DNA from: Flavobacteriaceae bacterium
GTDB taxonomy: Bacteria > Bacteroidota > Bacteroidia > Flavobacteriales > Flavobacteriaceae
Length of the DNA stretch: 32,081 bases
Direction of reading: 5' to 3'
Assembly (NCBI GenBank): GCA_027066745.1
Contig: JAMONB010000297.1
Coordinates: forward strand, 1-32,081
Shown: positions 18,329 to 24,743 of the stretch, piece by piece
Position numbering within the stretch: the first letter of the stretch is position 1
Layout of the letters: every line of letters begins with the position of its first letter
Translations under genes and position numbers: made by a program
The notes under the pieces: generated by a model
Database searches by the model: none
Told to the model about the DNA's origin: nothing
Seen by the model: only the letters and a program-made list of their open reading frames with translations

Positions 18329-18345
18329 ATTATAAATACAATTTT

Positions 18346-18822
18346 ATGAAATACATTATTAAAATAATCTCAGTTATTACAATCTTAATTTTCACAACTT
18401 CTTGTAAAGATAATGTTGAAAATAAAGATACCTCTCCAAAAGTAGAAGAAAGTACAGAAACCAAACAACCAGAAGAACATCACCATGAAACTGGTGTCGT
18501 GCAACTAAATGATGGAAAGAAATGGGAAGCAAACCTTGAAACCACTGACGGCATTAAAAAAATGCAAGAAATTATGACTGCTTTTACTGATAAAGAATCT
18601 CCTAAAGCATATATTTCTTTAAAAGAAAATCTCGAAACTGAATTCACAACTATTTTTGAAAAATGTACCATGAAAGGAGAATCTCATAATCAGTTGCACA
18701 ATTACTTAAAACCTATGCTGGGCCTATTTGATGGTTTAATAACTGATGACATAAACACCCGTAAAAAGAGTTTTGAAACAATCAACAAACACCTATCACA
18801 TTACAGTAATTATTTTAAATAA
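18346..18822 (+). CDS. Small lipoprotein of unknown function with CTMKGE-H-LH motif
   Basis: This 158-aa protein has a lipoprotein signal (TILIFTTSCKDN), an acidic linker with a HHH run (PEEHHHETG), and a helical domain. The domain contains VQLNDGKKWEANLETTDGIKKMQ and FEKCTMKGESHNQLHNYLKPM. The Cys, Met and His positions in the second segment look conserved and could bind a metal or haem; I recognise the pattern only loosely from Bacteroidota hypothetical proteins and cannot name a family with confidence. It lies 17 bp after the cytochrome gene and 6 bp before the membrane-protein gene, so the three are translated from one message and probably act together at the inner or outer membrane. Confidence 0.7.
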   Translation: MKYIIKIISVITILIFTTSCKDNVENKDTSPKVEESTETKQPEEHHHETGVVQLNDGKKWEANLETTDGIKKMQEIMTAFTDKESPKAYISLKENLETEFTTIFEKCTMKGESHNQLHNYLKPMLGLFDGLITDDINTRKKSFETINKHLSHYSNYFK

Positions 18823-18828
18823 ATTAAA

Positions 18829-19200
18829 ATGAAAATCTCTAAAAAAATAGCCGCTATACTTGCCCTATTTATCGGATTAATGTCCGTTTTTGCAGGGTCA
18901 AAAGTACTGTTTGGTATTGATACCAAAGATTACACCATACTAATATGGCTGGTGTCATACAATGTTCTTTTTGGTGTCATTTCTGTTTTTGCTTCCTATT
19001 TAATATGGCAAAATAACGTTCTAGCCAAAAAATTAACATTATTCATTTTGGGTGTGCACTTTATGGTTTTTATTTATTTAAAATTCTTTGATGCTACCGT
19101 AGCCGCTGAAAGTATTAAAGCAATGCTATTTAGAACGAGTATTTGGACTGTAATAGCTTTATTAACTCTAATAGTTCCTAATTATCTAAACAAAAAATAA
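18829..19200 (+). CDS. Four-helix integral membrane protein of unknown function
   Basis: The 123-aa protein has four predicted transmembrane segments with short loops. These are roughly KIAAILALFIGLMSVFAG, ILIWLVSYNVLFGVISVFASYLI, LTLFILGVHFMVFIYLKFF and SIWTVIALLTLIVPNYL. No motif identifies a function; one His in the third helix could matter for metal or haem. It starts 6 bp after the preceding lipoprotein gene and ends 11 bp before the first ABC ATPase, so it is firmly inside the operon. The start ATG 18829 gives MKISKKIAAIL, a normal beginning for such a protein. Confidence 0.7.
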   Translation: MKISKKIAAILALFIGLMSVFAGSKVLFGIDTKDYTILIWLVSYNVLFGVISVFASYLIWQNNVLAKKLTLFILGVHFMVFIYLKFFDATVAAESIKAMLFRTSIWTVIALLTLIVPNYLNKK

Positions 19201-19211
19201 CACTAAATATT

Positions 19212-20114
19212 TTGAGTATTAAAATTGAACATATCAGTAAATCATTTGAAGACGTTACCGCTTTAAAAGACATTTCTTTTGAGGTTAATGAAGGTGAATT
19301 GTTTGGCTTAATTGGTCCTGATGGTGCAGGAAAAACAACTTTATTTAGAATTTTGACTACACTATTAATTGCAGATAACGGTTCTGCAACTGTAGCTGGT
19401 TATGATGCCGTAAACAACTATAAAGACATTAGAAACCATGTAGGTTATATGCCTGGTCGTTTTTCTTTATATCAAGATTTAACTGTTGAAGAAAATTTAG
19501 AGTTTTTTGCCACTATATTCGGTACAACCATTGAAGAGAACTATGATTTAATCAAAGATATTTATGTTCAAATAGAGCCTTTTAAGAAGCGTAGAGCAGG
19601 AAAATTATCTGGCGGTATGAAACAAAAATTAGCCTTGTCTTGTGCTTTAATTCACAAACCAAAAGTATTATTTTTAGACGAACCAACAACTGGAGTTGAT
19701 CCTGTTTCGCGAAAAGAATTTTGGGAAATGCTCAAACGCTTACAACAAAAAGGGATTACTATTTTAGTGTCAACACCCTATATGGATGAAGCTGCTTTAT
19801 GTGATAGAATTGCATTGATTCAAGATGGCAAAATATTAGAAATTGATACTCCACAAGAGATCGTAAAACACTACCCGAAAAAAATATACGACATTAAAGC
19901 TGATAAAATGTATGAACTCATTTTATCTCTTAATACGTATGAACATAATCATAGTGTTTACCCTTTTGGAGAATTTGTGCATTATACAGACCAAAGAGAT
20001 GATTTTAACCCAACAGAGTTGATTCAGTTTTTAGAAGACAAAGGCTTGGAAAATATTAGTATTCAACCAACAGAAGTCACTATTGAAGATACCTTTATGG
20101 AATTAGCTAGATAA
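19212..20114 (+). CDS. ABC exporter ATPase 1 (YbhF N-half-like), intact signature, no switch His
   Basis: The 300-aa protein is an ABC-2-type exporter ATPase. Walker A is GPDGAGKTT (about residue 34), signature LSGGMKQKLALS (about residue 132) and Walker B VLFLDEPTTGVDP (about residue 153). The H-loop reads VSTPYMDEA: the catalytic switch His is replaced by Pro. It carries a C-terminal extension of about 80 residues. The start is a TTG at 19212, giving MSIKIEHISKSF; no in-frame ATG or GTG lies nearby, so this is an uncommon but credible start. With ATPase 2 it corresponds to the two halves of E. coli YbhF encoded separately. It presumably forms a heterodimer that drives the two permeases. Confidence 0.9.
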   Translation: MSIKIEHISKSFEDVTALKDISFEVNEGELFGLIGPDGAGKTTLFRILTTLLIADNGSATVAGYDAVNNYKDIRNHVGYMPGRFSLYQDLTVEENLEFFATIFGTTIEENYDLIKDIYVQIEPFKKRRAGKLSGGMKQKLALSCALIHKPKVLFLDEPTTGVDPVSRKEFWEMLKRLQQKGITILVSTPYMDEAALCDRIALIQDGKILEIDTPQEIVKHYPKKIYDIKADKMYELILSLNTYEHNHSVYPFGEFVHYTDQRDDFNPTELIQFLEDKGLENISIQPTEVTIEDTFMELAR

Positions 20115-20118
20115 TTAA

Positions 20119-20155
20119 AGTCTCCTTCCCTTTGGGAAGGATTAAGAATGGGAAT
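20119..20155 (+). repeat. Dispersed palindromic repeat, copy 2
   Basis: CCTTCCC-TTT-GGGAAGG (20124-20140, 7-bp stem, 3-nt loop) followed by ATTAAGAATGGGAAT, matching copies at 6719 (opposite strand) and 20925. The element fills the whole gap between the two ATPase genes and ends directly at the ATG of ATPase 2 (20156), so it forms the leader of that cistron. Confidence 0.75.
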
Positions 20156-20884
20156 ATGAAAAAAACAAACGTCATAAAAGCAGAGAATTTAACCAAAATG
20201 TTTGGTGAATTTACCGCGGTAAATGCTATTAGTTTTGATGTGAAAAAAGGAGAAATTTTTGGCTTTTTGGGTGCAAATGGTGCAGGTAAAACAACCGCTA
20301 TGAAAATGTTGATTGGTATCTCTACACCAACTTCTGGAAAAGCTGAAGTCGCTGGGTTTGATGTATATAAAAATGCTGAAAACATCAAAAAAAATATTGG
20401 CTATATGAGTCAGAAATTTGCCTTGTATGACGATTTAACCGTAAAAGAAAATATTACCTTTTTTGGTGGGATTTATGGCTTATCAAGAACACAAATTAAA
20501 GAAAAGAGAACGACACTGATTAATGAACTAGGTTTACAAGAAGTAAGCAACGAGTTGGTAAGTTCTTTACCTTTAGGTTGGAAACAAAAATTAGCTTTTT
20601 CGGTAGCTTTATTGCACGATCCTAAAATTATATTTTTAGATGAACCTACAGGTGGTGTTGATCCGATTACAAGACGGCAGTTTTGGGAAATGATCTATAA
20701 AACGGCTCATAATGGAACCACCGTTTTTGTAACCACTCATTATATGGATGAAGCAGAATATTGTGATCGTGTATCTATTATGGTTGACGGAAAAATTGAA
20801 GCCTTAGATACACCTAAAGAACTAAAAAAACAGTTCAAAGTAGATAGCATGAATGATGTGTTTTTAAAATTAGCTAGAGGATGA
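20156..20884 (+). CDS. ABC exporter ATPase 2 (YbhF C-half-like), degenerate signature, intact switch His
   Basis: The 242-aa product has Walker A GANGAGKTT (about residue 39), Walker B IIFLDEPTGGVDP (about residue 158) and an intact H-loop VTTHYMDEAEYCD (about residue 192). In place of LSGGxxQ the signature reads LPLGWKQKLAF (about residue 137). This complements ATPase 1, which has a good signature but no switch His. The ORF track start is a TTG at 20132 inside the palindromic repeat; the ATG at 20156 gives MKKTNVIKAENLTKMFG and is preferred. The next gene starts 72 bp later, again after a repeat copy. Confidence 0.92.
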   Translation: MKKTNVIKAENLTKMFGEFTAVNAISFDVKKGEIFGFLGANGAGKTTAMKMLIGISTPTSGKAEVAGFDVYKNAENIKKNIGYMSQKFALYDDLTVKENITFFGGIYGLSRTQIKEKRTTLINELGLQEVSNELVSSLPLGWKQKLAFSVALLHDPKIIFLDEPTGGVDPITRRQFWEMIYKTAHNGTTVFVTTHYMDEAEYCDRVSIMVDGKIEALDTPKELKKQFKVDSMNDVFLKLARG

Positions 20885-20924
20885 TGGTAAATGTTAGAAA
20901 ACACAAATATTAACTAATTAATAA

Positions 20925-20956
20925 AAGTCCTTCCCTCTGGGAAGGGTTGGGATGGG
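20925..20956 (+). repeat. Dispersed palindromic repeat, copy 3
   Basis: CCTTCCC-TCT-GGGAAGG (20929-20945) followed by GTTGGGATGGG. It is closest to copy 2 and again ends exactly at the next start codon (ATG 20957). The GGGAAGG arm lies about 11 bases before the ATG and could mimic or mask a ribosome-binding site. Confidence 0.75.
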
Positions 20957-22063
20957 ATGAAACGATTTATAGGATTTATAAAAAAAGAATTTTACCATAT
21001 TTTTAGAGATAGACGCTCTTTGTTTATTCTCTTTGGAATGCCTATTGCTCAAATTATGCTTTTTGGCTTTGCCATAACCAATGAAATCAACAATGTTGAT
21101 ATTGCTATTCTAGACAAATCTAAAGATGCGACTACAAAAGAAATAGTCAACAAAATTTCTTCATCAAAATACTTTAGTAATCGTGAAGCTATTGAAAATG
21201 AAGCCGAAATAGCCTCAGTTTTTAAAAAAGGAAAAATAAAAGCTATACTCATTTTTGAGAATGATTTTAATAAAAAACTAATTAAGGAACAAAGGGCAAC
21301 TATTCAAATTATTACAGATGCCACTGACCCTAATACAGCAAATACCATCAGTAATTTTATCAATTCCATTTTACAAAAATATCAGCAAGAAATTAATAAA
21401 GACATTAAAATTGTCTATCAAATTATTCCGCAAACACAAATGGCTTATAATGCTGAATTAAAAAGTGTCTTTATGTTTGTCCCTGGTGTAATGACTATTA
21501 TTTTAATGTTAGTTTCTGCCATGATGACTTCTATTTCTATCACCAAAGAAAAAGAATTAGGTACTATGGAAATCTTATTGGTATCACCAATAAGACCTTT
21601 TCAAGTAATCATTGGTAAAGTGTTTCCATATATATTTTTATCAGTAATCAATGCTATTGTCATTATTGTACTGAGTATTTTCATCTTTAAAATGCCCGTT
21701 CGCGGAAGTCTCTTTTTATTAGGAGCAGAAAGTATTCTATTTATTATCAACGCTCTTTCCTTAGGAATTCTAATTTCAACCATTTCAGAAACACAACAAA
21801 CAGCTATGATGATTTCTTTAATGGGTTTAATGTTGCCTGTAATTTTATTGTCAGGGTTTATTTTCCCCATTGCAAGCATGCCTTTACCATTACAGGTTAT
21901 TAGTAATGTAATTCCTGCAAAGTGGTTTATTATTATATTAAAAGGCATCATGCTTAAAGGTATAGGGATTACGTTAGTATGGAAAGAAACACTAATTCTA
22001 TTGGGAATGACCGTGTTTTTTATAGCATTGAGTATTAAAAAATATAAAATTAGGTTGGAATAA
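20957..22063 (+). CDS. ABC-2 type permease 1 (YbhS-like)
   Basis: The 368-aa protein has the ABC-2 exporter layout: MKRFIGFIKKEFYHIFRDRRS, the typical amphipathic coupling helix, then TM1 (SLFILFGMPIAQIMLFGFAI). A periplasmic domain of about 140 residues follows (NNVDIAILDKSKD to the SVFMFVPGV border), then five TM helices at about 175-365. The intracellular loop motif SITKEKELGTMEILLVSPIRPFQ is classical for the DrrB/YbhS-type permeases. It probably heterodimerises with permease 2. The start ATG 20957 follows a palindromic repeat directly. Substrate is unknown; homologous YbhFSR systems export drugs or monovalent cations. Confidence 0.92.
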   Translation: MKRFIGFIKKEFYHIFRDRRSLFILFGMPIAQIMLFGFAITNEINNVDIAILDKSKDATTKEIVNKISSSKYFSNREAIENEAEIASVFKKGKIKAILIFENDFNKKLIKEQRATIQIITDATDPNTANTISNFINSILQKYQQEINKDIKIVYQIIPQTQMAYNAELKSVFMFVPGVMTIILMLVSAMMTSISITKEKELGTMEILLVSPIRPFQVIIGKVFPYIFLSVINAIVIIVLSIFIFKMPVRGSLFLLGAESILFIINALSLGILISTISETQQTAMMISLMGLMLPVILLSGFIFPIASMPLPLQVISNVIPAKWFIIILKGIMLKGIGITLVWKETLILLGMTVFFIALSIKKYKIRLE

Positions 22064-22067
22064 AAAT

Positions 22068-22137
22068 CAGTTGGCAGTATTCAGTTGGCAGTAAAACAGT
22101 ATAAAAAAATTAGTGATAATTAGTGAAATTCGTGTCT
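22068..22137 (+). repeat. Compound dispersed repeats between the two permease genes
   Basis: The unit CAGTTGGCAGT occurs at 22068-22078 and 22082-22092, a 14-bp-period direct repeat, and the second copy shares 15 bp exactly with the sufC-sufD gap. It is followed at 22109-22137 by ATTAGTGATAATTAGTGAAA and TTCGTGTCT. That is an internally repetitive element of a kind I recall from Bacteroidota intergenic regions. The block ends at the permease 2 ATG. Confidence 0.6.
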
Positions 22138-23259
22138 ATGAAGATAATAGGATATATCATTCAAAAAGAGTTCAAGCAAATTTTTAGGAATAAAGCAATG
22201 CTTCCACTCATCTTTGTATTGCCTTTAATTCAACTTATCATTCTTTCGAATGCAGCTACATTTGAAGTTAAAAACATCAAGTTCTCTTATATAGATCATG
22301 ATAAAACTTCTTTTTCAAGAGCTTTGATTGATAAGTTTGATGCATCAACGTATTTTAATGTTACTACTGACTTTTCTTCAAGTAAAATGGCAAATGCAGC
22401 GATGTTAAAAGGAGAAGTTGATGTTGTTTTAGAAATTCCTCAATACTTTGAACGTAATTTATTAAAAGAAAAAAAGACAGATCTCTCTATAACAATAAAT
22501 GCTATTGACGGTGCTGCTGCTGGTGTTGAAAATGTATATATCAATCAAATTGTACAAAGCTTTAATAAAAAGGCTCTAGTAACTTTAATACAGCCCTCAG
22601 ACCTAAAAAATAGGCAAAAAAACATCCTAAGTATTCCTTCTTTTTGGTACAATAAAACATTGAATTACAAAACGTTTATGGTGCCAGGTATTTTAGTTTT
22701 ATTGGTGACTATGATTACCTTATTCTTATCTGGAATGAATATCGTTCGTGAAAAAGAAATTGGCACATTAGAACAAATGAATGTTACACCTATAAAAAAA
22801 CACCAGTTTATTATAGGTAAATTATTTCCTTTTTGGGTAATAGGACTGATGCTTTTAACAATAGGGTTAATTATTGCAAGAATAATATTTAATGTACCCA
22901 TGGTAGGTAACATATTTTTAATGTATTTCTATACCTCTGTTTATATTTTGGTCATTTTAGGTATGGGCTTGTTTATTTCTAATTTTACAGACACTCAACA
23001 GCAAGCCATGTTTATTGCTTGGTTTTTTGTAGTAATTTTTATTTTAATGAGCGGACTCTTTACTCCTATTGAGAGTATGCCAAAATGGGCACAATTTCTA
23101 ACCGAATTTAACCCTATAAAATTCTATGTAGAAGTCATGCGAATGGTTATGTTAAAAGGCTCTAACTTAACTGATATTTTACCTCAATTTGGAAAAACTC
23201 TTTTATATGCAGTCGTTATGAATGGCTTGGCAGTGTGGAGTTATAAAAAAGTAAGTTAA
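22138..23259 (+). CDS. ABC-2 type permease 2 (YbhR-like)
   Basis: The 373-aa product begins MKIIGYIIQKEFKQIFRNKA, the same coupling-helix pattern as permease 1. TM1 follows (MLPLIFVLPLIQLIILS), then a periplasmic domain with NIKFSYIDHDKTSF, and five C-terminal TM helices. The loop motif is NIVREKEIGTLEQMNVTPIKKHQF. It is the last gene of the exporter proper. The ORF track starts five codons earlier at a GTG (22123) lying within a dispersed repeat; the ATG at 22138 is preferred because the repeat element would otherwise be translated. It is 37 bp upstream of the DUF2141 gene on the same strand. Confidence 0.92.
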   Translation: MKIIGYIIQKEFKQIFRNKAMLPLIFVLPLIQLIILSNAATFEVKNIKFSYIDHDKTSFSRALIDKFDASTYFNVTTDFSSSKMANAAMLKGEVDVVLEIPQYFERNLLKEKKTDLSITINAIDGAAAGVENVYINQIVQSFNKKALVTLIQPSDLKNRQKNILSIPSFWYNKTLNYKTFMVPGILVLLVTMITLFLSGMNIVREKEIGTLEQMNVTPIKKHQFIIGKLFPFWVIGLMLLTIGLIIARIIFNVPMVGNIFLMYFYTSVYILVILGMGLFISNFTDTQQQAMFIAWFFVVIFILMSGLFTPIESMPKWAQFLTEFNPIKFYVEVMRMVMLKGSNLTDILPQFGKTLLYAVVMNGLAVWSYKKVS

Positions 23260-23296
23260 TAAAATATTGACTTACTAAAAATATTTAATAATATTA

Positions 23297-23755
23297 ATGA
23301 TAAATCAAATGAAACACATCTTAAAATCAATACTACTAATAGCGTTATTTCTAGTGTCTTTTAACCATTTAAATGCTCAAGAAGCTTATTCTTTAAAAGT
23401 AAATGTGAAAAATTTACGAAACTCTAAAGGGGTTGTTCAATTTGCTATATATAACAAAGAAGGCTCTATTCCTGATGAAAAATACAAAAAATATTATAGA
23501 AAGGGTATTGCTATCATTAATAATAATACTGCAACCCTAACTTTCAAAAACTTACCAAAAGGAAAATATGCTGTAAATATTTTACATGACGAAAATAAAA
23601 ATGGTAAAATTGATAAACGCTTTGTTTTACCAAAAGAAGGGATTGGTTTTTCAAATTATAAATCTATCGGATTAACAAATCGCCCTAAATTTTCTAAAGC
23701 AAGTTTTGATATAAGTACAAATACCACGAAAACAATAACTATTATTTACATGTAA
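23297..23755 (+). CDS. DUF2141-family secreted protein
   Basis: The 152-aa protein has a signal peptide (KSILLIALFLVSFNHLNAQ) and a beta-sandwich with the DUF2141 pattern: SLKVNVKNLRNSKGVVQFAIYN, FKNLPKGKYAVNILHDENKNGKID and LPKEGIGFSNYK. The DENKNGKID loop resembles a calcium-binding Asp loop. Function of the family is unknown; members are periplasmic or outer-surface proteins of Bacteroidota and Proteobacteria. Two in-frame ATGs are possible, 23297 and 23309; the latter begins MKHILKS and gives a more usual signal peptide. The next gene starts 2 bp after the stop, so it is cotranscribed with the OMPLA-like gene. Confidence 0.82.
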   Translation: MINQMKHILKSILLIALFLVSFNHLNAQEAYSLKVNVKNLRNSKGVVQFAIYNKEGSIPDEKYKKYYRKGIAIINNNTATLTFKNLPKGKYAVNILHDENKNGKIDKRFVLPKEGIGFSNYKSIGLTNRPKFSKASFDISTNTTKTITIIYM

Positions 23756-23757
23756 GT

Positions 23758-24654
23758 ATGAATAAGTTTTTTTACACTTTATGCCTAACTACTATTATTT
23801 TTAGCTATGGATATACTCAAGAAAGTAATGACAGTATTTCAAAGCTAGATATATCAAAAATAGCTTTAGCTAATCAAACTGACAGCTATGTTACTTTTCC
23901 AACAGATATTGGTAATATTGCTCCTTTAATGTTTGAAGGAAATATTAGTCCTAGTTTTATTATAAGAGAACGGAAAGATTCAAGGTTAATGGCTGCTCTT
24001 ACTTCTCAAATAATTATTAGAATGTATAATGAAGAGTCTTATCCTGTACGTACACCAAGTTATATACCCCAAGTTTCTTTTTATTATACATTAGGCAACA
24101 AAAAATCAAAAAAACACAACACGCTTTTTGGGAGAATTGCACATCATTCTAATGGTCAAGATGGAGATTTTTATGATGAAAACGGACATATTAATTTACA
24201 ATCAGGAAACTTTGCTACAAATTTTTTTGAGATAGGTATTATAAAAACATCTCAGAGTACTACATTAAATGCTATTAAGTTCTTTAAAAGTTCTATAGAA
24301 ATTCACCCTAGAAGTTGGATGTTAGAAGAATTACATGGTCAATATAGTGGTCTTAGATGGCACAATACATTTACCGCGTTTAAACTGCCTTTTATCAATT
24401 CTGGTAAAAATAACAATCCTAATTTTTCTTTAAAGGTAGAAACATCTTTAATGCTTGATAATTACAATAACTTAAACACTTTTGATTTAGACCGCTTAAA
24501 TGCAAGTTTAACTCTTTATTATCATCCAAAATTTTTGGAAGACATTGGCTTATTTGTTCAATTTTATCATGGTATGGATTATTATAATATATATTTTCAA
24601 GAAAAATTAGATGTTATCCGATTTGGAATTATGACTGAAATACTACGATTTTAA
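23758..24654 (+). CDS. Outer-membrane beta-barrel protein, phospholipase A1 (OMPLA)-like
   Basis: The 298-aa protein starts with a signal peptide (FFYTLCLTTIIFSYGYTQ). It has alternating beta-barrel sequence and a C-terminal aromatic residue (TEILRF), as expected of an outer-membrane barrel. The segment RIAHHSNGQDGDF resembles the H-x-S-N-G active site of OMPLA, and a later NFATNFFEIG could supply the Asn of its Ser-His-Asn triad. SYPVRTPSYIPQVSFYY fits the early strands. Activity is inferred from this short motif only; an inactive porin-like barrel is an alternative. The gene sits 2 bp after the DUF2141 gene. The last third is duplicated in degenerate form at 27192-27411, beyond the next two genes. 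Confidence 0.6.
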   Translation: MNKFFYTLCLTTIIFSYGYTQESNDSISKLDISKIALANQTDSYVTFPTDIGNIAPLMFEGNISPSFIIRERKDSRLMAALTSQIIIRMYNEESYPVRTPSYIPQVSFYYTLGNKKSKKHNTLFGRIAHHSNGQDGDFYDENGHINLQSGNFATNFFEIGIIKTSQSTTLNAIKFFKSSIEIHPRSWMLEELHGQYSGLRWHNTFTAFKLPFINSGKNNNPNFSLKVETSLMLDNYNNLNTFDLDRLNASLTLYYHPKFLEDIGLFVQFYHGMDYYNIYFQEKLDVIRFGIMTEILRF

Positions 24655-24666
24655 GCCCAAATACTA

Positions 24667-24702
24667 TTGTTGTAATTAACAAAAGATTACGATTAATTTT
24701 TG
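24667..24702 (+). promoter_or_regulatory. Candidate promoter for the pyruvate-kinase-like gene
   Basis: TTG (24670-24672), a 21-nt spacer and TAATTTTTG (24694-24702) approximate the Bacteroidota promoter, the -7 box having one extra T. The transcription start would be near 24709, about 35 nt before the ATG at 24744. If real, the PK-like and PycTM genes form their own transcription unit separate from the upstream OMPLA-like gene. Confidence 0.3.
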
Positions 24703-24743
24703 CCATTTGTAGCTGTTCTAATATATTATTTTAATTTTTTATT

